From positions 5,146,001 through 5,210,000 of the forward strand of contig JAKSXM010000132.1 in NCBI GenBank assembly GCA_022575985.1: DNA of 64,000 nucleotides. The letters run 5' to 3'. Made by a program: the position numbers and the translations under genes. The DNA is from Anagrus nilaparvatae (taxonomy: Eukaryota; Arthropoda; Insecta; Hymenoptera; Mymaridae). Shown here one piece after another: positions 18,291-28,599 of this stretch. Each line of letters opens with the position of its first letter. The stretch's first letter is position 1. The notes under the pieces are model-generated. The model saw only the letters and a program-made list of their open reading frames with translations. It was not told the origin of the DNA and searched no databases.

Positions 18291-18344
18291 CTTTTAAAAG
18301 TATTTTATTTGGTTATATATACTTACCTAATTATTCTAAGTCTT

Positions 18345-18425
18345 ATTTGACCCCCCCCTTAAATAGGACAAGTTTGACCCCCCCCCCCTTAAAAAGGACA
18401 AATTTGACCCCCCCCCCTTAATTTT
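18345..18425. repeat. Three-unit tandem repeat with long poly-C tracts
   Basis: Three units, each TTTGA followed by 8-10 C's and then TTAA.A.GGACAA. The homopolymer C runs stand out against a background that is about three quarters A/T. Possible replication slippage product. Confidence 0.8.
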
Positions 18426-19212
18426 CAAGTTCTGAAGTACCCCCTCCCTATAAACATGTTCCATGTTAAAATAGGTTCCCTTATAGATAGAGGCTTTTTG
18501 ACTACATAGCTTAAGTAAAATTTCATGCTTTTACCGAATCTGAAGTCAGATTTTACTTAAGACCCTTTAAATACCCCAAAAATAGGGGTAATGAGGTTGA
18601 AAAAGGGGCTAAAATAAAAATGACGGAAAAATCAATATAAAAATAAAAAAATGATACCAAAAAACATTTAAATTTACTTTTTTATGAAAAAACTTACATT
18701 TTTTAAGTATGAAGGAAAATTTAATTGGATCTAAACCCTTATATTGCAAGTAGGGGTAGTTTTTCCTAAAAATTTCAAATAATGTTTGTTTTAGCTCCAA
18801 ATCGGTTCTAATAGGTAAATTTTACTCCTAAATCGCTATTGTCTACCGATACTATTCAATTGTATAACAATTTGAGATTTGTATTTAGCTTTTTAATAAC
18901 AAATAAAAAATGTTTATAAAATAATTTTGAGGGAGCAATTATTTGAGCCGTCATTTATCAAAGTAGGTGTTATAATTTATTTGCAAAACCGTTTTTTAAG
19001 CCAATTTATTTATTTTTTATTTTGCAAATAAACAATTGCGGAGCAATTTAAATAATTATGAGAGCATTTGGGAGCAGTTAAGGAGCAAATATGTGGCATA
19101 GTTTGCATTTAAAAATACTAATTTTTTTTTTGGTCCCGGCGAACTTTACTCTAGTAAATAAAACTTTTTTAAATACGCTTAAGTTTCATTTAATGACGAA
19201 AATTATTTGCAG

Positions 19213-19748
19213 GTCAAAATAAAGAATTTTCTTGCTTATATGTGAATTTAAATAAACTTTATACTGATGGAAAACACACAGACCTGGTATTGCTAACAAG
19301 AGATAAGAAGATTCGCGTACACAAATGTGTTTTAGCTGCTCACAGTCACATACTTTCCGAAATGCTTGAAAACGATGCTAAGTTTATTGATATGTCAAAA
19401 GAAGAACCAGAAGCTGTTGAATCAATGTTGGAATTCATGTATAAAAATGAAGTTGGGAATCTCGATAGAATAAGCATTCATTTGTTTAACATAGCTTGCG
19501 AATACAATATCAGGGAATTGATAGAAATTTGTGAAAAAAAATTACACCAAGAAGTTAACATTGAAAATTCATCTGATATTTTTATTTTAGCGGCTAAAAG
19601 TAAAAACGAAAAATTAAAAAAAGAAGTAATCAAGTTTATAATTTTAAATAGAAAAAAAGTCGTTAAAACGGATGGTTTTAGAAATATGCAAATTAAACAT
19701 CCAGATCTGCTAGCAGAATTATTTTGTTACGAAGTAAATGATTTTTGA
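19213..19748 (+). CDS. BTB/POZ-BACK protein, terminal exon (SPOP / TD-and-POZ-like)
   Basis: Substrate-adaptor type BTB protein; relatives bring targets to Cullin-3 ubiquitin ligases. The reading frame stays open upstream of the apparent start to a good acceptor (TTATTTGCAG ending at 19212), and no ATG starts the domain, so I read this as a last exon (about 178 residues) rather than a whole gene. The BTB fold shows TDLVLL, then IRVHKCVLAAHSHILSEMLE, then EEPEAVESMLEFMYKNEV. A BACK-like helical part follows (LFNIACEYNIRELIEICEKK, then LAAKSKNEKL). SPOP-like proteins carry a MATH domain before the BTB; no MATH exon is visible in the 3.5 kb of repeats upstream. It may be far upstream, beyond insertions, or lost. 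The terminal exon frame is intact, so it is either under constraint or recently derived. Confidence 0.8.
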
Positions 19749-20009
19749 TTGTTACGCATTTGTGCAAATATTTAAGAAATACAATTAAGTTTGAAAAAAA
19801 TTCCTTAATTGCTTTATTTATGTAAATTTCCAAAGTTTTTAAAATTTGATTTGAAAGAATTAAATTAATTTTTCAATATTTTTGAACAAGTTTGCTAACA
19901 CAAGATACTTATATAAATTATAAATTCTCAATCGTAAATAGCTATTTGTTTCGTAAGCGGTAAAAGTAATTGATTAAGTCATGGGTTGAGAGCAAAGGAC
20001 GTGAGCTAT

Positions 20010-20239
20010 TTAATTCATTAACGCCGACGCGGAGAGTTTTAGAAATGGTAAAAAATAACAATTTCCCTTGCAGGTCATGGCTAAAAAATTTTTCATTAAA
20101 ACCCATCATTAGTTTTGACTTATAGCTCTTGTATTTGCTCAAAAAAATTGGGCTAAAACGGGTAAAACGGGCAATACTAATCGAAGTTCTTGCTTTTTTA
20201 CCATTTCCAAAACTCTCCGCGTCGGCGTTAATGAGTTAA
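20010..20239. mobile_element. 230-bp MITE flanked by TTAA
   Basis: Perfectly placed terminal inverted repeats of about 40 bp: TTAATTCATTAACGCCGACG on the left mirrored by CGTCGGCGTTAATGAGTTAA on the right. TTAA sits at both outer ends (20010-20013, 20236-20239). TTAA target sites are typical of piggyBac and Kolobok-type elements, so it is probably a nonautonomous derivative of one of these. Noncoding. Confidence 0.85.
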
Positions 20240-20722
20240 CAGACGAAGCAAGGGGGTGGATTTTTAGCACGAATTCAAAAAACAAATATTTTGGGCTAGA
20301 ATTGTCACATAATGAGTATTTTTGCCCGATACTTTCATTTCTGAGGTCTATTTTTACATACAACCCATAAAAAATAGGATAGCATCCCCTGGACATAGTA
20401 TAAATTTAAAATTGTTCATTTTTTTACAATATATTTAAAATATACTGTTTCAAAAGAGCTAATAATGTTATCTATACACTGAAAATAAATGTAGAGTAGA
20501 AATTACTTTAAAAGATAGTAAAAATATTCGAAATATTTAAGTGTAATATTTACTAGTTCTGGTTTAAAAATTTCTATTAATCAGAGAAAAAATTGCTTCA
20601 AAGAATATAATATAAATTAGTGGAAATTCTCATAGATGTCAGGTTTTGCGACACTAATATATTTATTTTCCAACATTTAATAGCAACAGGGATTCAATAA
20701 AACTCATCCAGGACAAATAATA

Positions 20723-21040
20723 GCGTCACTTTTTTTTTTCTTTTTTTTACATGTGTTTTCCCATACTTATCTTGCTGGTAAACTCCTTTTTTGACACATT
20801 TGCCTTAATCAATTTCAGGCTCAAAAAAATGATTATATAAATTGTTCATTTTCTGAATTTTTCAATTTTCTCGCTTTTCTTGATAGAAAATAAAAAATCT
20901 GACTTGATTTTCGTATTCCTCGGAAATTTTTACATTGAAAACCTTACTGGGTAAAATTTTAGAGGCCTCTGTGACGCTGTAAAAAAAAGAAAAACAAAGT
21001 AACCTGCTAAAATCAAAAAAATAAACAGAATAAAAAAATA
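20723..21040. repeat. Fragment of fold-back family GGTAGTTC
   Basis: Starts GCGTCACTTTTTTT and ends at the stretch complementary to TTTTAGCAGGTTACTTTG. Aligns with the middle of the element at 56805-57865 and, in reverse orientation, with 26191-26749. The outer arms are missing. Confidence 0.7.
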
Positions 21041-21244
21041 GCAAAATTAGTATAGGCCTGGAGTAGGGGTGTGCGATTTCCTGAATTCTCCGGTACCCGA
21101 GCTTCGGGACGGTCCTGGATTTTTTCTGGTCGGGTCGGGTCGGTCTTCGGGTATTCCCCGAAAAAAAAATTTGTAAATATTTGATAAAAATCGCAAATTT
21201 ACTAAATTTAGTATATTATTGAAAAATTTGAAAATTGAAAGAAA

Positions 21245-21400
21245 AAAAAACCGTGAAAAATCTTGGTTGTTTTTTTTTATTCCATTTTCAAAACAACCGT
21301 GAAAAATCTCGGTTGTTTTTTTTATTATTCCATTTTCAAAACAACCGATAAAAAATCCCGGTTGTTTTTTTTTTGTTCCATTTTCAAAACAACTGTGAAA
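21245..21400. repeat. Tandem repeat, ~48-bp unit
   Basis: About three and a half units, each with AACCGTGAAAAATCTCGGTT followed by a T run and TTCCATTTTCAAAACAACC. Each unit is a short palindrome (CGGTTGT / ACAACCG). One further unit lies at 21622-21652, after the inserted poly(A) sequence, so the array was split by a retroposed insertion. Confidence 0.75.
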
Positions 21401-21589
21401 AGGAATGTTTCTTGGCAGTTTTCCTATGTCACGGATATTGTCAATGAATAGCTAATGAATAATTGGTTAATCATTGAAAATGTTCGGGTGAATACAAGTT
21501 CAGTTAACATCTTAAAGTCGGCTGCTCCGCAACTGCCCCAGCACAGGCTTAAGCCTCCTTGGGATACCCTACGTCGGTATATGTCAGTT

Positions 21590-21624
<35 letters not shown>
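21400..21624 (+). mobile_element. Short retroposed sequence with poly(A) tail inside the tandem repeat
   Basis: About 190 bp of unrelated, GC-richer sequence (for example GGCTGCTCCGCAACTGCCCC) followed by a run of more than 30 A's (about 21591-21624), inserted into the 48-bp tandem array, which resumes directly afterwards. It could be a SINE or a strongly 5'-truncated LINE 3' end. I see no RNA polymerase III boxes and it does not match the 3'UTR of the intact LINE. Confidence 0.6.
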
Positions 21625-21627
<3 letters not shown>

Positions 21628-21734
21628 CGGTTGTTTTTTTTTATTCCATTTTTCCCTGATCAAAACGTTACCACTCCGCCAAAAGCGGTTGATATATAAT
21701 TGTGTAGGGGCTTTAGTTAAAAAGGGACTCCAGA

Positions 21735-21870
21735 AATAAAAAGGGTGACCCAAATTACATAGTAGGTGAGATTTTTAGCCCAAAATATTCAGTTTTTCAT
21801 TTAGTTATATAACTCTGCAGCCCCTTGCTTACAAGAGACACCCCTAGGGAGGGTTATGAGGACAACTACT
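21735..21870. repeat. Fragment of the TTAA element family found at 48910-49788
   Basis: The stretches GTGACCCAAATTAC.TAGTAGGTGAG and GGTGAGATTTTTAGCC, then AGACACCCCTAGGGAGGGTT, match internal parts of the 48910-49788 element. Only a piece remains, without identifiable ends. Confidence 0.55.
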
Positions 21871-22263
21871 TGCATACTTGATTTTTTGGTCTCTTTTGCT
21901 AGTAACTATTCTCATTGCCAAATAAAAACTTTTTAGAATATATAATAAAAAGATAAAAATTCTGTGCTTTGTATTCTATTAAAAATATTTTAAGTTTTAA
22001 AAAATTATTTCTATGTGTAGTTAATATATTGTATAGAATATTTGAAAAATTATTAATCAATAATTTAAAATAACGTATTATTGATATATTTTAGAATTTC
22101 GTGATAAGTTTAATTTACGATTTTTTTTTTTTTTTAATAAAATTATATAAAAATCATTTTTATAACAGTCAGGACTGATAGCAGTCAGATAAAAGTAAAT
22201 ATATTTTTTAATATTATACTAAAAAATATAATCTTATACTAAAAACATCAGAGAAGTAAAAAA

Positions 22264-23202
22264 ATGAATATCAAAATTTTTACATTTTTTTTTGCTATTT
22301 TCTGTTGTGAGGTAAGTTTTATTTTTAAGTGACTTCATTTTTCTTAAAATTTATTTATTTTTTCACATTAATTTCAGGTAATATTTGCCAATTTCTCTTT
22401 GCGGCAACTTACGAAATTAAGAAAATTTTACCCCTCAGTAAAAAATTTACTTTCTGGAATAAACGAAGTTAATTCGAAAAATATACCTAAAAATATGGAT
22501 TACGATGAAATGATTCGAATAATTGATTCGGTTCAAACATTAACAGGCTGTTCTAAATATGTTAATTACGAACAATTGAAAAATACTTTTGTACGTATTG
22601 ATGATATTTTAAAAAAAAATAATTATAAGGTAACAGAAACAAGTCAACAAAAAAGTTTAGATGAATTGGTTACTGATATAGAAAAAAGTTTTGAAGACCC
22701 GCAATCGCAACCGTTACAAAATTTCCTTTTTCTGGACGCAATGAATAAAATTCGAAATGATATGAAAATGTCATATCCATTTCTAGAATTTAATACAAAT
22801 ACTGAAGATATAAAAATTTCAAATCCATTTCTAAAATTTAATGTAAATACTGAAGATATGAAAAATTTTGTAGAAACTTTTAAAAAATTCATTGGGGAAT
22901 CATCTTCGCTAGAAGAAGCCATCTCAAGGAGTAATGACGAAGAAAAACAGAAGTTGAAAAGCGTTATAAATGAATTCATAAAAAAATATTTAAAAGAAAG
23001 CGAAGAATTTAAAATAATGTTTGACGGTGATTTCAAAAACTTAAATCTGCATCAACTATTTCAAGAACTTGAAAATCAAAATGCTAAATATAATGAAAAT
23101 CCTAACATAATTACAAGTAACACCCCAGGCAACCATCGACGTTTCGGAAACGTCTCTAACCCGTTTCTGAAGAAACGAATTAAACCAATTTGCACAGTTT
23201 AA
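22264..23202 (+). CDS. Unrecognised secreted protein, two exons, C-terminus encoded by a MITE
   Basis: Exon 1 is 22264-22311 (16 codons); the intron is 22312-22377 (66 bp, GTAAGT...TTTCAG, phase 0); exon 2 is 22378-23202. The product is 290 residues. The N-terminus is a signal peptide: Lys after MNI, a run of Phe/Ala/Ile and two Cys, and likely cleavage after VIFA. The mature part is Lys/Glu/Asn-rich, predicted helical, with a single cysteine (GCSK). It has an internal 17-residue duplication, PFLEFNTNTEDIK then PFLKFNVNTEDMK. I recognise no family. The last ~26 codons, from 23124 on, lie inside the MITE arm (FGNVSNPFLKKRIK is translated MITE), so the original end has been replaced. Downstream of the MITE (24025) the frame, if rejoined, would run about 26 more codons to a TAA, which supports this view. 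An AATAAA at 24274 may be the original poly(A) signal. Confidence 0.72.
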
Positions 23203-24024
23203 GAAACGTTTCTGGAACCGTTTCAGAAACGTAAAAATGCGCCTTAGAATTTTAAAATCCTAATTTTGGAATTAATTCCATAGCGAATATTCTTATATTA
23301 ATTTTCATACTAGAAGTTATTTGCTAATGTTTTTAATTTTACATATAAATTTTTTAGTTTACTTACAATTATAAGTATAATTAATTAAAAATTTATAAAT
23401 AATTTTTAATTAGTTTGATTTTCAATGAAAATCATAGCAAAAATACAAAACCGAACAAGTCGAATCGATTTTGTAACATAATAAATATTAAACCAGGTCT
23501 TATATACAGTTGGAAGATCATTTTATATATGACTTGAGAAAAACAGTAATCGCCACCTATTAATCATCTTAATTAGTTCATTTCTTCTAAAATAGATGGC
23601 TTTTTTGAAAGTCATAAATAAAATGACTTTTCAACTGCATATAGGACCTCGTTAAATATTTATTATGTTACAAAATCGACTTGTTCGTTTTTGTATTTTT
23701 GCTATGATTTTCATTGAAAATCAAAATAATTAAAAATTATTTATAAATTTTTATAAATTTTTAATTAAATTATACTTATAAGTGTAAGTAAATTAAAAAA
23801 TTTATATGTAAAATTAAAAACATTAGCAAATAACTTCTAGTATGAATAAATATAAGAATATTCGCTATGGAATTAGTTCTAAAATTAGGATTTTAAAATT
23901 CTAAGGCGCATTTTTACGTTTCTGAAACGGTTCCAGAAACGTTTCTTAAACGGTGCAAATTGGTTTAATTCGTTTCTTCAGAAACGGGTTAGAGACGTTT
24001 CCGAAACGTCGATGGTTGCCTGGG
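23124..24024. mobile_element. Fold-back MITE, family CCCAGGCAAC, copy 2, inserted in a coding exon
   Basis: Terminal inverted repeats CCCAGGCAACCATCGACG / CGTCGATGGTTGCCTGGG, with both arms complementary over about 420 bp. It is highly similar to 14503-15650 but lacks the arm duplication. The element begins inside exon 2 of the secreted-protein gene. AC before the left end and AC after the right end allow a 2-bp duplication. The arms match each other closely, so the insertion is not old. Confidence 0.9.
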
Positions 24025-24273
24025 ACTTTAGTAAAATTAGTGATAAAAATTAAAACTCGGTTATTTGTCCACCCTGGGTTTATGCCCTGCATTAGAAAAA
24101 TTTAAACGAAAACAAATATTTTTTGAACAGCTATTTTTCTATACGGCTGACTGCCAGAATGTGAAATTTATTTAAGTCAAGATGGATTTTTATTACAAGT
24201 TTTAATTTTTAGGTTCATTTTTGGTACAAAATTATTTTATGCAAAGCTTGTATAAAAGTGAATTTATTTCTTT

Positions 24274-24279
24274 AATAAA
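24274..24279 (+). terminator. AATAAA polyadenylation signal
   Basis: Canonical hexamer 250 bp beyond the MITE, in the likely original 3'UTR of the secreted-protein gene. If used, the transcript would carry the whole MITE, which could fold into a long duplex. Confidence 0.4.
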
Positions 24280-24856
24280 GCAACTATGAATTACATTTTG
24301 ATTTAGTTATGGTAAAAATTTTGATTTTTTCACATGCAAACACATTTTGTGATCTTTAGATGCCAAAAACCCATTTTAAAAAATTCTGACTTAATTTTGG
24401 ATTCTTTAGATAATTTTACTATACCAGGTTTTTGAGAAATTTTGGACATTTCTGTAATCCAAACATCCAAGCAACTTTTTAAGATATGAAACCTATTTTT
24501 TATATTGTCCAATTTTTATTTTTATTAACTTTTATAAGAATTCTTTTTTTTTTTCAAAAATCAAGGCTATTAATTATTTTAGTTGTCACGATATCGTATA
24601 ATCGAAAACTATAATCAAAATATTGACAAAAACTTCGTAAAATAAAAATATATAAAATACTTTATTATTTTTTTTTTTGCAGAAAATATTTGCCAAGCAA
24701 AAAAAATCTTATTTAGTAATGAAATAATAAAAATGAAATTAATTGGTTCCTCATAGAGGAACCATTGTGATCGGTCAAAATTTGTTTTCTTATTTTTTTT
24801 GCATATAAGCATGTTTTGAGACCTCAGGAAGCTAAAAAACCAGTTTTTAAAAAAAG

Positions 24857-24858
24857 TC

Positions 24859-24891
<33 letters not shown>

Positions 24892-24912
24892 ATGTATGTA
24901 TGTACGTATGTC
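24857..24912. repeat. (TG)n(TATG)n microsatellite
   Basis: A TG run followed by about eight TATG units; the corresponding tract in the other R-B copy (16909-16948) is shorter, so the locus has expanded or contracted. Confidence 0.85.
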
Positions 24913-25532
24913 TTTAACCAGTGATATTTAACAACCATTAAGTTATTAAAAAAGTAAAATTTTTTCACCAATAAATCTCGAGGTACTTATTTTTTTTTTA
25001 ATTTGGATTCAATACCTCATTATTTTTTTCCCATGAAAGTACTGATATCTAGAAGTATCGTTTTTACTTAATATCTCGAATCTTATAATTTATTTTGAAA
25101 CACAAAAAAATACAAAAATTACAAAAAACGCCAAAATTTTTTTTATTTTAGGACGTAGTACTTAATTTCTTCCTATGAAAGTACTAATATCTAGAATTAA
25201 TGTTTTTAAATTTGCAAAGATATTTACTTTTATAAAAATTCAAATTTAATATTCTATTTATTTTATATATAAATTTTATTACCTTTTATAATGTGTGTAT
25301 ATATATATATTTTTTTTTGTATTATATTGCAAGAGTGTACTATTTTTTGTGATTACAAAAATAAAGAATTATTATTATTATTATTTTTACTAGGTATCAT
25401 TTTTATTCCTCAATTTAAACATAGCAAAAAGTTTTTCTTCATTTCTATAGCTGGTGTAATTATATGTCTTCAAGATATAACTACATCAGCTACACAAAAA
25501 ATTTTCTGGCAGACATAATTATCATAATAGTA

Positions 25533-25760
25533 TATTACGACCCATGGCCAGAAAAATAAAGAGTGGCCCAAATCGCAAGTAAATTACCTTCCGAGGCGAA
25601 GCCGAGGATGGTAAACTGTGATTTGGGGCATTCTTTTTTTATGGCCCAGGGTCGTATACGATTTTTCTGCATCAGTGGCGAGAAAACACGTCTTTGCCGG
25701 ACGCGCAGCGGCCGGGAAATACGTGCTTTCTGGCCGCTGACCAGAAAAAGAAGATTATTA
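25533..25760. repeat. Dispersed hairpin repeat, copy 3 (most complete)
   Basis: A 126-bp hairpin (25533-25658) runs from TATTACGACCCATGGCC to the mirrored GGCCCAGGGTCGTATA, with inner arms GTGGCCCAAATCGCA / TGTGATTTGGGGCA and the loop GAGGCGAAGCCGAGG. It is followed by a second stem AGCGGCC/GGCCGCT (about 25707-25738) that also appears in copy 4. This copy sits inside repeat R-B. Confidence 0.8.
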
Positions 25761-26190
25761 CTAGTGTAGAAAAATCTTCTTTTTTTATGTAAAAAACCTA
25801 AATTTTTTCAGTATCAAGGAAAAGATCATTTATAGTTTTTTTTATGACATTATACTTTGTTAGGTAAAATAGACCATTAGGAACATTGTGTTATTGCTAA
25901 TGAGGAATCATAGTGCCAATTATTTGGCAGTGTTTTTTTTTTTGTATGAGTAGATATGATAATTAGGTATAGAGACCCAAGAACATTAGTGTAGTGTGAG
26001 AAAAATAGTAATATGTTAAAAATTTTAACAAAAATGACAAAAAAAACGTTAAAAATGACCTAAAATGAGCTATTACGCAAATTTAAACCACGTTAGGTCA
26101 AAACGGACTTTCGATTTGGAATCAATGACCCCAAAAACTAAAATTAACGTCAAAAAATTCCATGGACATGCTTTCAAAAAAAATCGCAAT

Positions 26191-26749
26191 TTTTATTCCG
26201 TTTATTTTTTTGATTTTAGCAGGTTACTTTGTTTTTCTTTTTTTTACAGCGTCACAGAGGCCTCTAAAATTTTATCCAAGAGGGTTTTCAATATAAAAAT
26301 TCCCAAAAAATCCGAAAATCAAGTCAGATTTTTTATTTTCTATCAAGAAAAGCGAGAAAATCGAAAAATTCAGAAAATGAACAATTTTTAAAATCATTTA
26401 GCATGAAAAATATGGGAAAACACATGTAAAAAAAATTTTAAAAAAAGTGACAGAAATTTGTATTTTAAAGATTCCTTTAGTTTTTCCGATTTTCCGGCTT
26501 TTCCTGAGGATTTTCCAAAAAAATATGATCAGATTCGGATTGGGCGGGAATTTTTACGACCTACCTGTGTACAGAAAATATTTTTTAGGCTTATTTAGGG
26601 CGTCCAGAAAATAAAAAGCAAACGGGTGGCTGAAAATTCGAAAAAAATCAAAATTGGAAAAACATTATGCCAAAAAATGCAGTGCAATTGGTATTTTTTA
26701 AATCCAAGACATTGACCTCAGACTTGGGTAAAAATAGCTAAGAACTACC
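26191..26749. repeat. Fold-back family GGTAGTTC, one-armed copy
   Basis: Runs from TTGATTTTAGCAGGTTAC through TTTCCGATTTTCCGGC and GGGCGTCCAGAAAATAAAA to the terminus TAGCTAAGAACTACC at 26749. It corresponds to the right half of the complete element at 56805-57865; the left arm is missing. Confidence 0.75.
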
Positions 26750-27700
26750 GACATTATAATTCGATATACTATTACAGTTAATTCAGTTAAATGTTATTAA
26801 ATTATTAACAATTATATTATTTATAATTAATTATTAATTAATTATAAATGAGATAAATTAGTTATCGAACCTATAGAACAGGTATGGATGCATACATACA
26901 GGCGCCTGAGTACATGGCATGCCATACACTAAGTTATAATTGGATACATACGTACAGGTGCCTAAGTACATCGCATACACATTAAGATAATACAAATTCT
27001 CTTCATACTGCATATTATAATATAAACTGAAATCTCTGGTTCTCAAACAAATGCAGACAGTTAAAATGGTTATTAAAAACCAAATTCTAAATTATTGGAA
27101 GAAATAGCTAATTAACGCAGAGTATTCACAATAAAATAATGTTGAAGAGAATTTATGTATAATATCAAATAATGAATACTTGTAAACATGAGATACGCTG
27201 GTATCAATCTATCCACAATAAAATGTAATGAAAGATTGAAGAAATTTTAAAAGATACAGAAAATCCAGTAGCTCGGATTGTAGCAACTAATTTACTAAAT
27301 ATAGCAATTCATTTTTTAGAAGGAAAAGATTTAGGAAATATAAAAGGATTGCCACGATATGTTACGAATAAATTTATGGTCAGCCGGATATTTAATTATA
27401 ATGAATATCAATTGTGAGTATGAACTTTAGGTAAGGTCAGAGAAATAATTTACTCAAATCATGAATCACCTCTATAGGTAACTGATATAATTAGGGGCGC
27501 TCATAATTAGTGTCGAATTGGATAAGTATTAAGGAAAAAATTTTAGAGCTCCTAGATATTTACTCAAATATAAACAAAAAAATTTTGGAATTTTTTATAC
27601 AAAACTTGTGAGAGTCAATTTAATATTTTACTCAAATTTGTTTTAAAAAAGATATTGAAAAATTGGGGACCATAAACTGGCCATATCAGGCTTATAAGGC
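26750..27700. other. AT-rich DNA, nothing recognised
   Basis: No frame with family resemblance. A short direct repeat of about 60 bp (ACATACAGGCGCCTGAGTAC near 26892 and ACGTACAGGTGCCTAAGTAC near 26948) is the only structure I notice. Confidence 0.5.
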
Positions 27701-27710
27701 TTGAATAGTG

Positions 27711-28580
27711 TTAGAAAATAGGAGGTTCTTTTAAACGAACTATCCTATACATTATAAGAGAGGCGAAATAGTCAGTACGAGTTGAGTTACTCATCCAATG
27801 CAATTTTCTACGGAAAGCAGTGATATACTCATTGCGCCCAAAGCCATAGATGTATCTGATTCCAGAGTTTGTTAGTCTCTGTAGTAGAACACCCAACTCA
27901 TTGGAGACATCAGAGTACACTACCTTGCAATATTCAAGGTGAGGGACCACAAGTGATTCAACCGCAGTCGCTTGCGTAAAGTAATTGAAGTGCAAGGCCG
28001 GATAGTTCTAAGAAAATAAAGAACTTTGTTGACATTTTTGGTAACTTGAAGTACTTGGGGCCTCCATAAAAAAGTACTATCACGTTTTACCCCTAGACTA
28101 ATTATAACATCAACAAACGGAACCTTGTCACCAACACTGTTAACCTGAATGTTGGAAATATTTTGGACATTAAATTTCTTTATGGTGTTAGAAGAACCAA
28201 AGACAATTGCCTGTATTTTTTTGGTGTTAAGGGAAAATCATTTATGCTGTGCTCACTCTGAAACTTTTTTAGCAGATTCCGACAAGCGAAAAATCCCATT
28301 AACAATCTTATTGACAGGGACCTGGACATATATTTGAAGGTCATCAGCATACAGCAACCTAAAAGTGCCATCATCACTCAAGTGATCCTTTAGGTCATTC
28401 GTGTAAATACAAAAAAGAAGGGGACCGAGCATTGATCCTTGAGGGACTCCAATATTGACTTCACGAGAAAAGGATGTGGTTGCTTTAGGTGTTACACACA
28501 TGGAACGACCAGTGATGTATGTCAATATCCACTGAAGGGATTGCTTGGAAAAACCAATGTCCTTTAGCATTTTTAGCAAC
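27711..28580 (-). pseudogene. Jockey/CR1-type LINE reverse transcriptase remnant
   Basis: On the minus strand: LKDIGFSKQSLQWILTYI, then NIGVPQGSMLGPLLFCIYTN and LLYADDLQIYVQV (catalytic YADD, near 28355). After frameshifts come RDSTFLWRPQVLQVTKNVNK and ESLVVPHLEYCKVVYS, then LQRLTNSGIRYIYG. Order and motifs are those of the palm to C-terminal region of a Jockey/CR1-group reverse transcriptase. Frame changes near 28250 and 27995 and the lack of endonuclease mark it as a truncated relic. The same family reappears on the plus strand at 61260-62130 (DLQIYKQVPL). Confidence 0.85.
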
Positions 28581-28599
28581 TTTGAGGGTGAAATTTATT

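Larger units (their letters stand above)
17941..18840. repeat. Interspersed repeat R-A, copy 2, interrupted
   Basis: Matches 15721-16160 at both ends (ACGCCCTAGCGG.CGTAAAC at the left; ACCGAATCTGAAGTCAGATT and the following 300 bp at the right). About 17990-18465 is an insert that is itself repetitive: its left part recurs at 44636-44860, and it contains the minisatellite and poly-C repeats listed separately. Confidence 0.65.
24745..25940. repeat. Interspersed repeat R-B, copy 2, with nested insertion
   Basis: Begins with the same 19-bp palindrome (GGTTCCTC-ATA-GAGGAACC, 24745-24763) and the same following text as 16800. It ends near GAGGAATCATAGTGCC and the stem TGCCAA-TTAT-TTGGCA. The hairpin repeat at 25533-25658 and its GC-rich flank are inserted within it. 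A GT/TATG microsatellite occupies 24857-24912. Confidence 0.7.

Noticed and set aside
21061..21180. hAT-like terminus (TAGGGGTGTGCGATT) and GGTCGGGTCGG repeats
   Set aside because: No matching opposite terminus or 8-bp duplication found in the window; a single short word is not enough.
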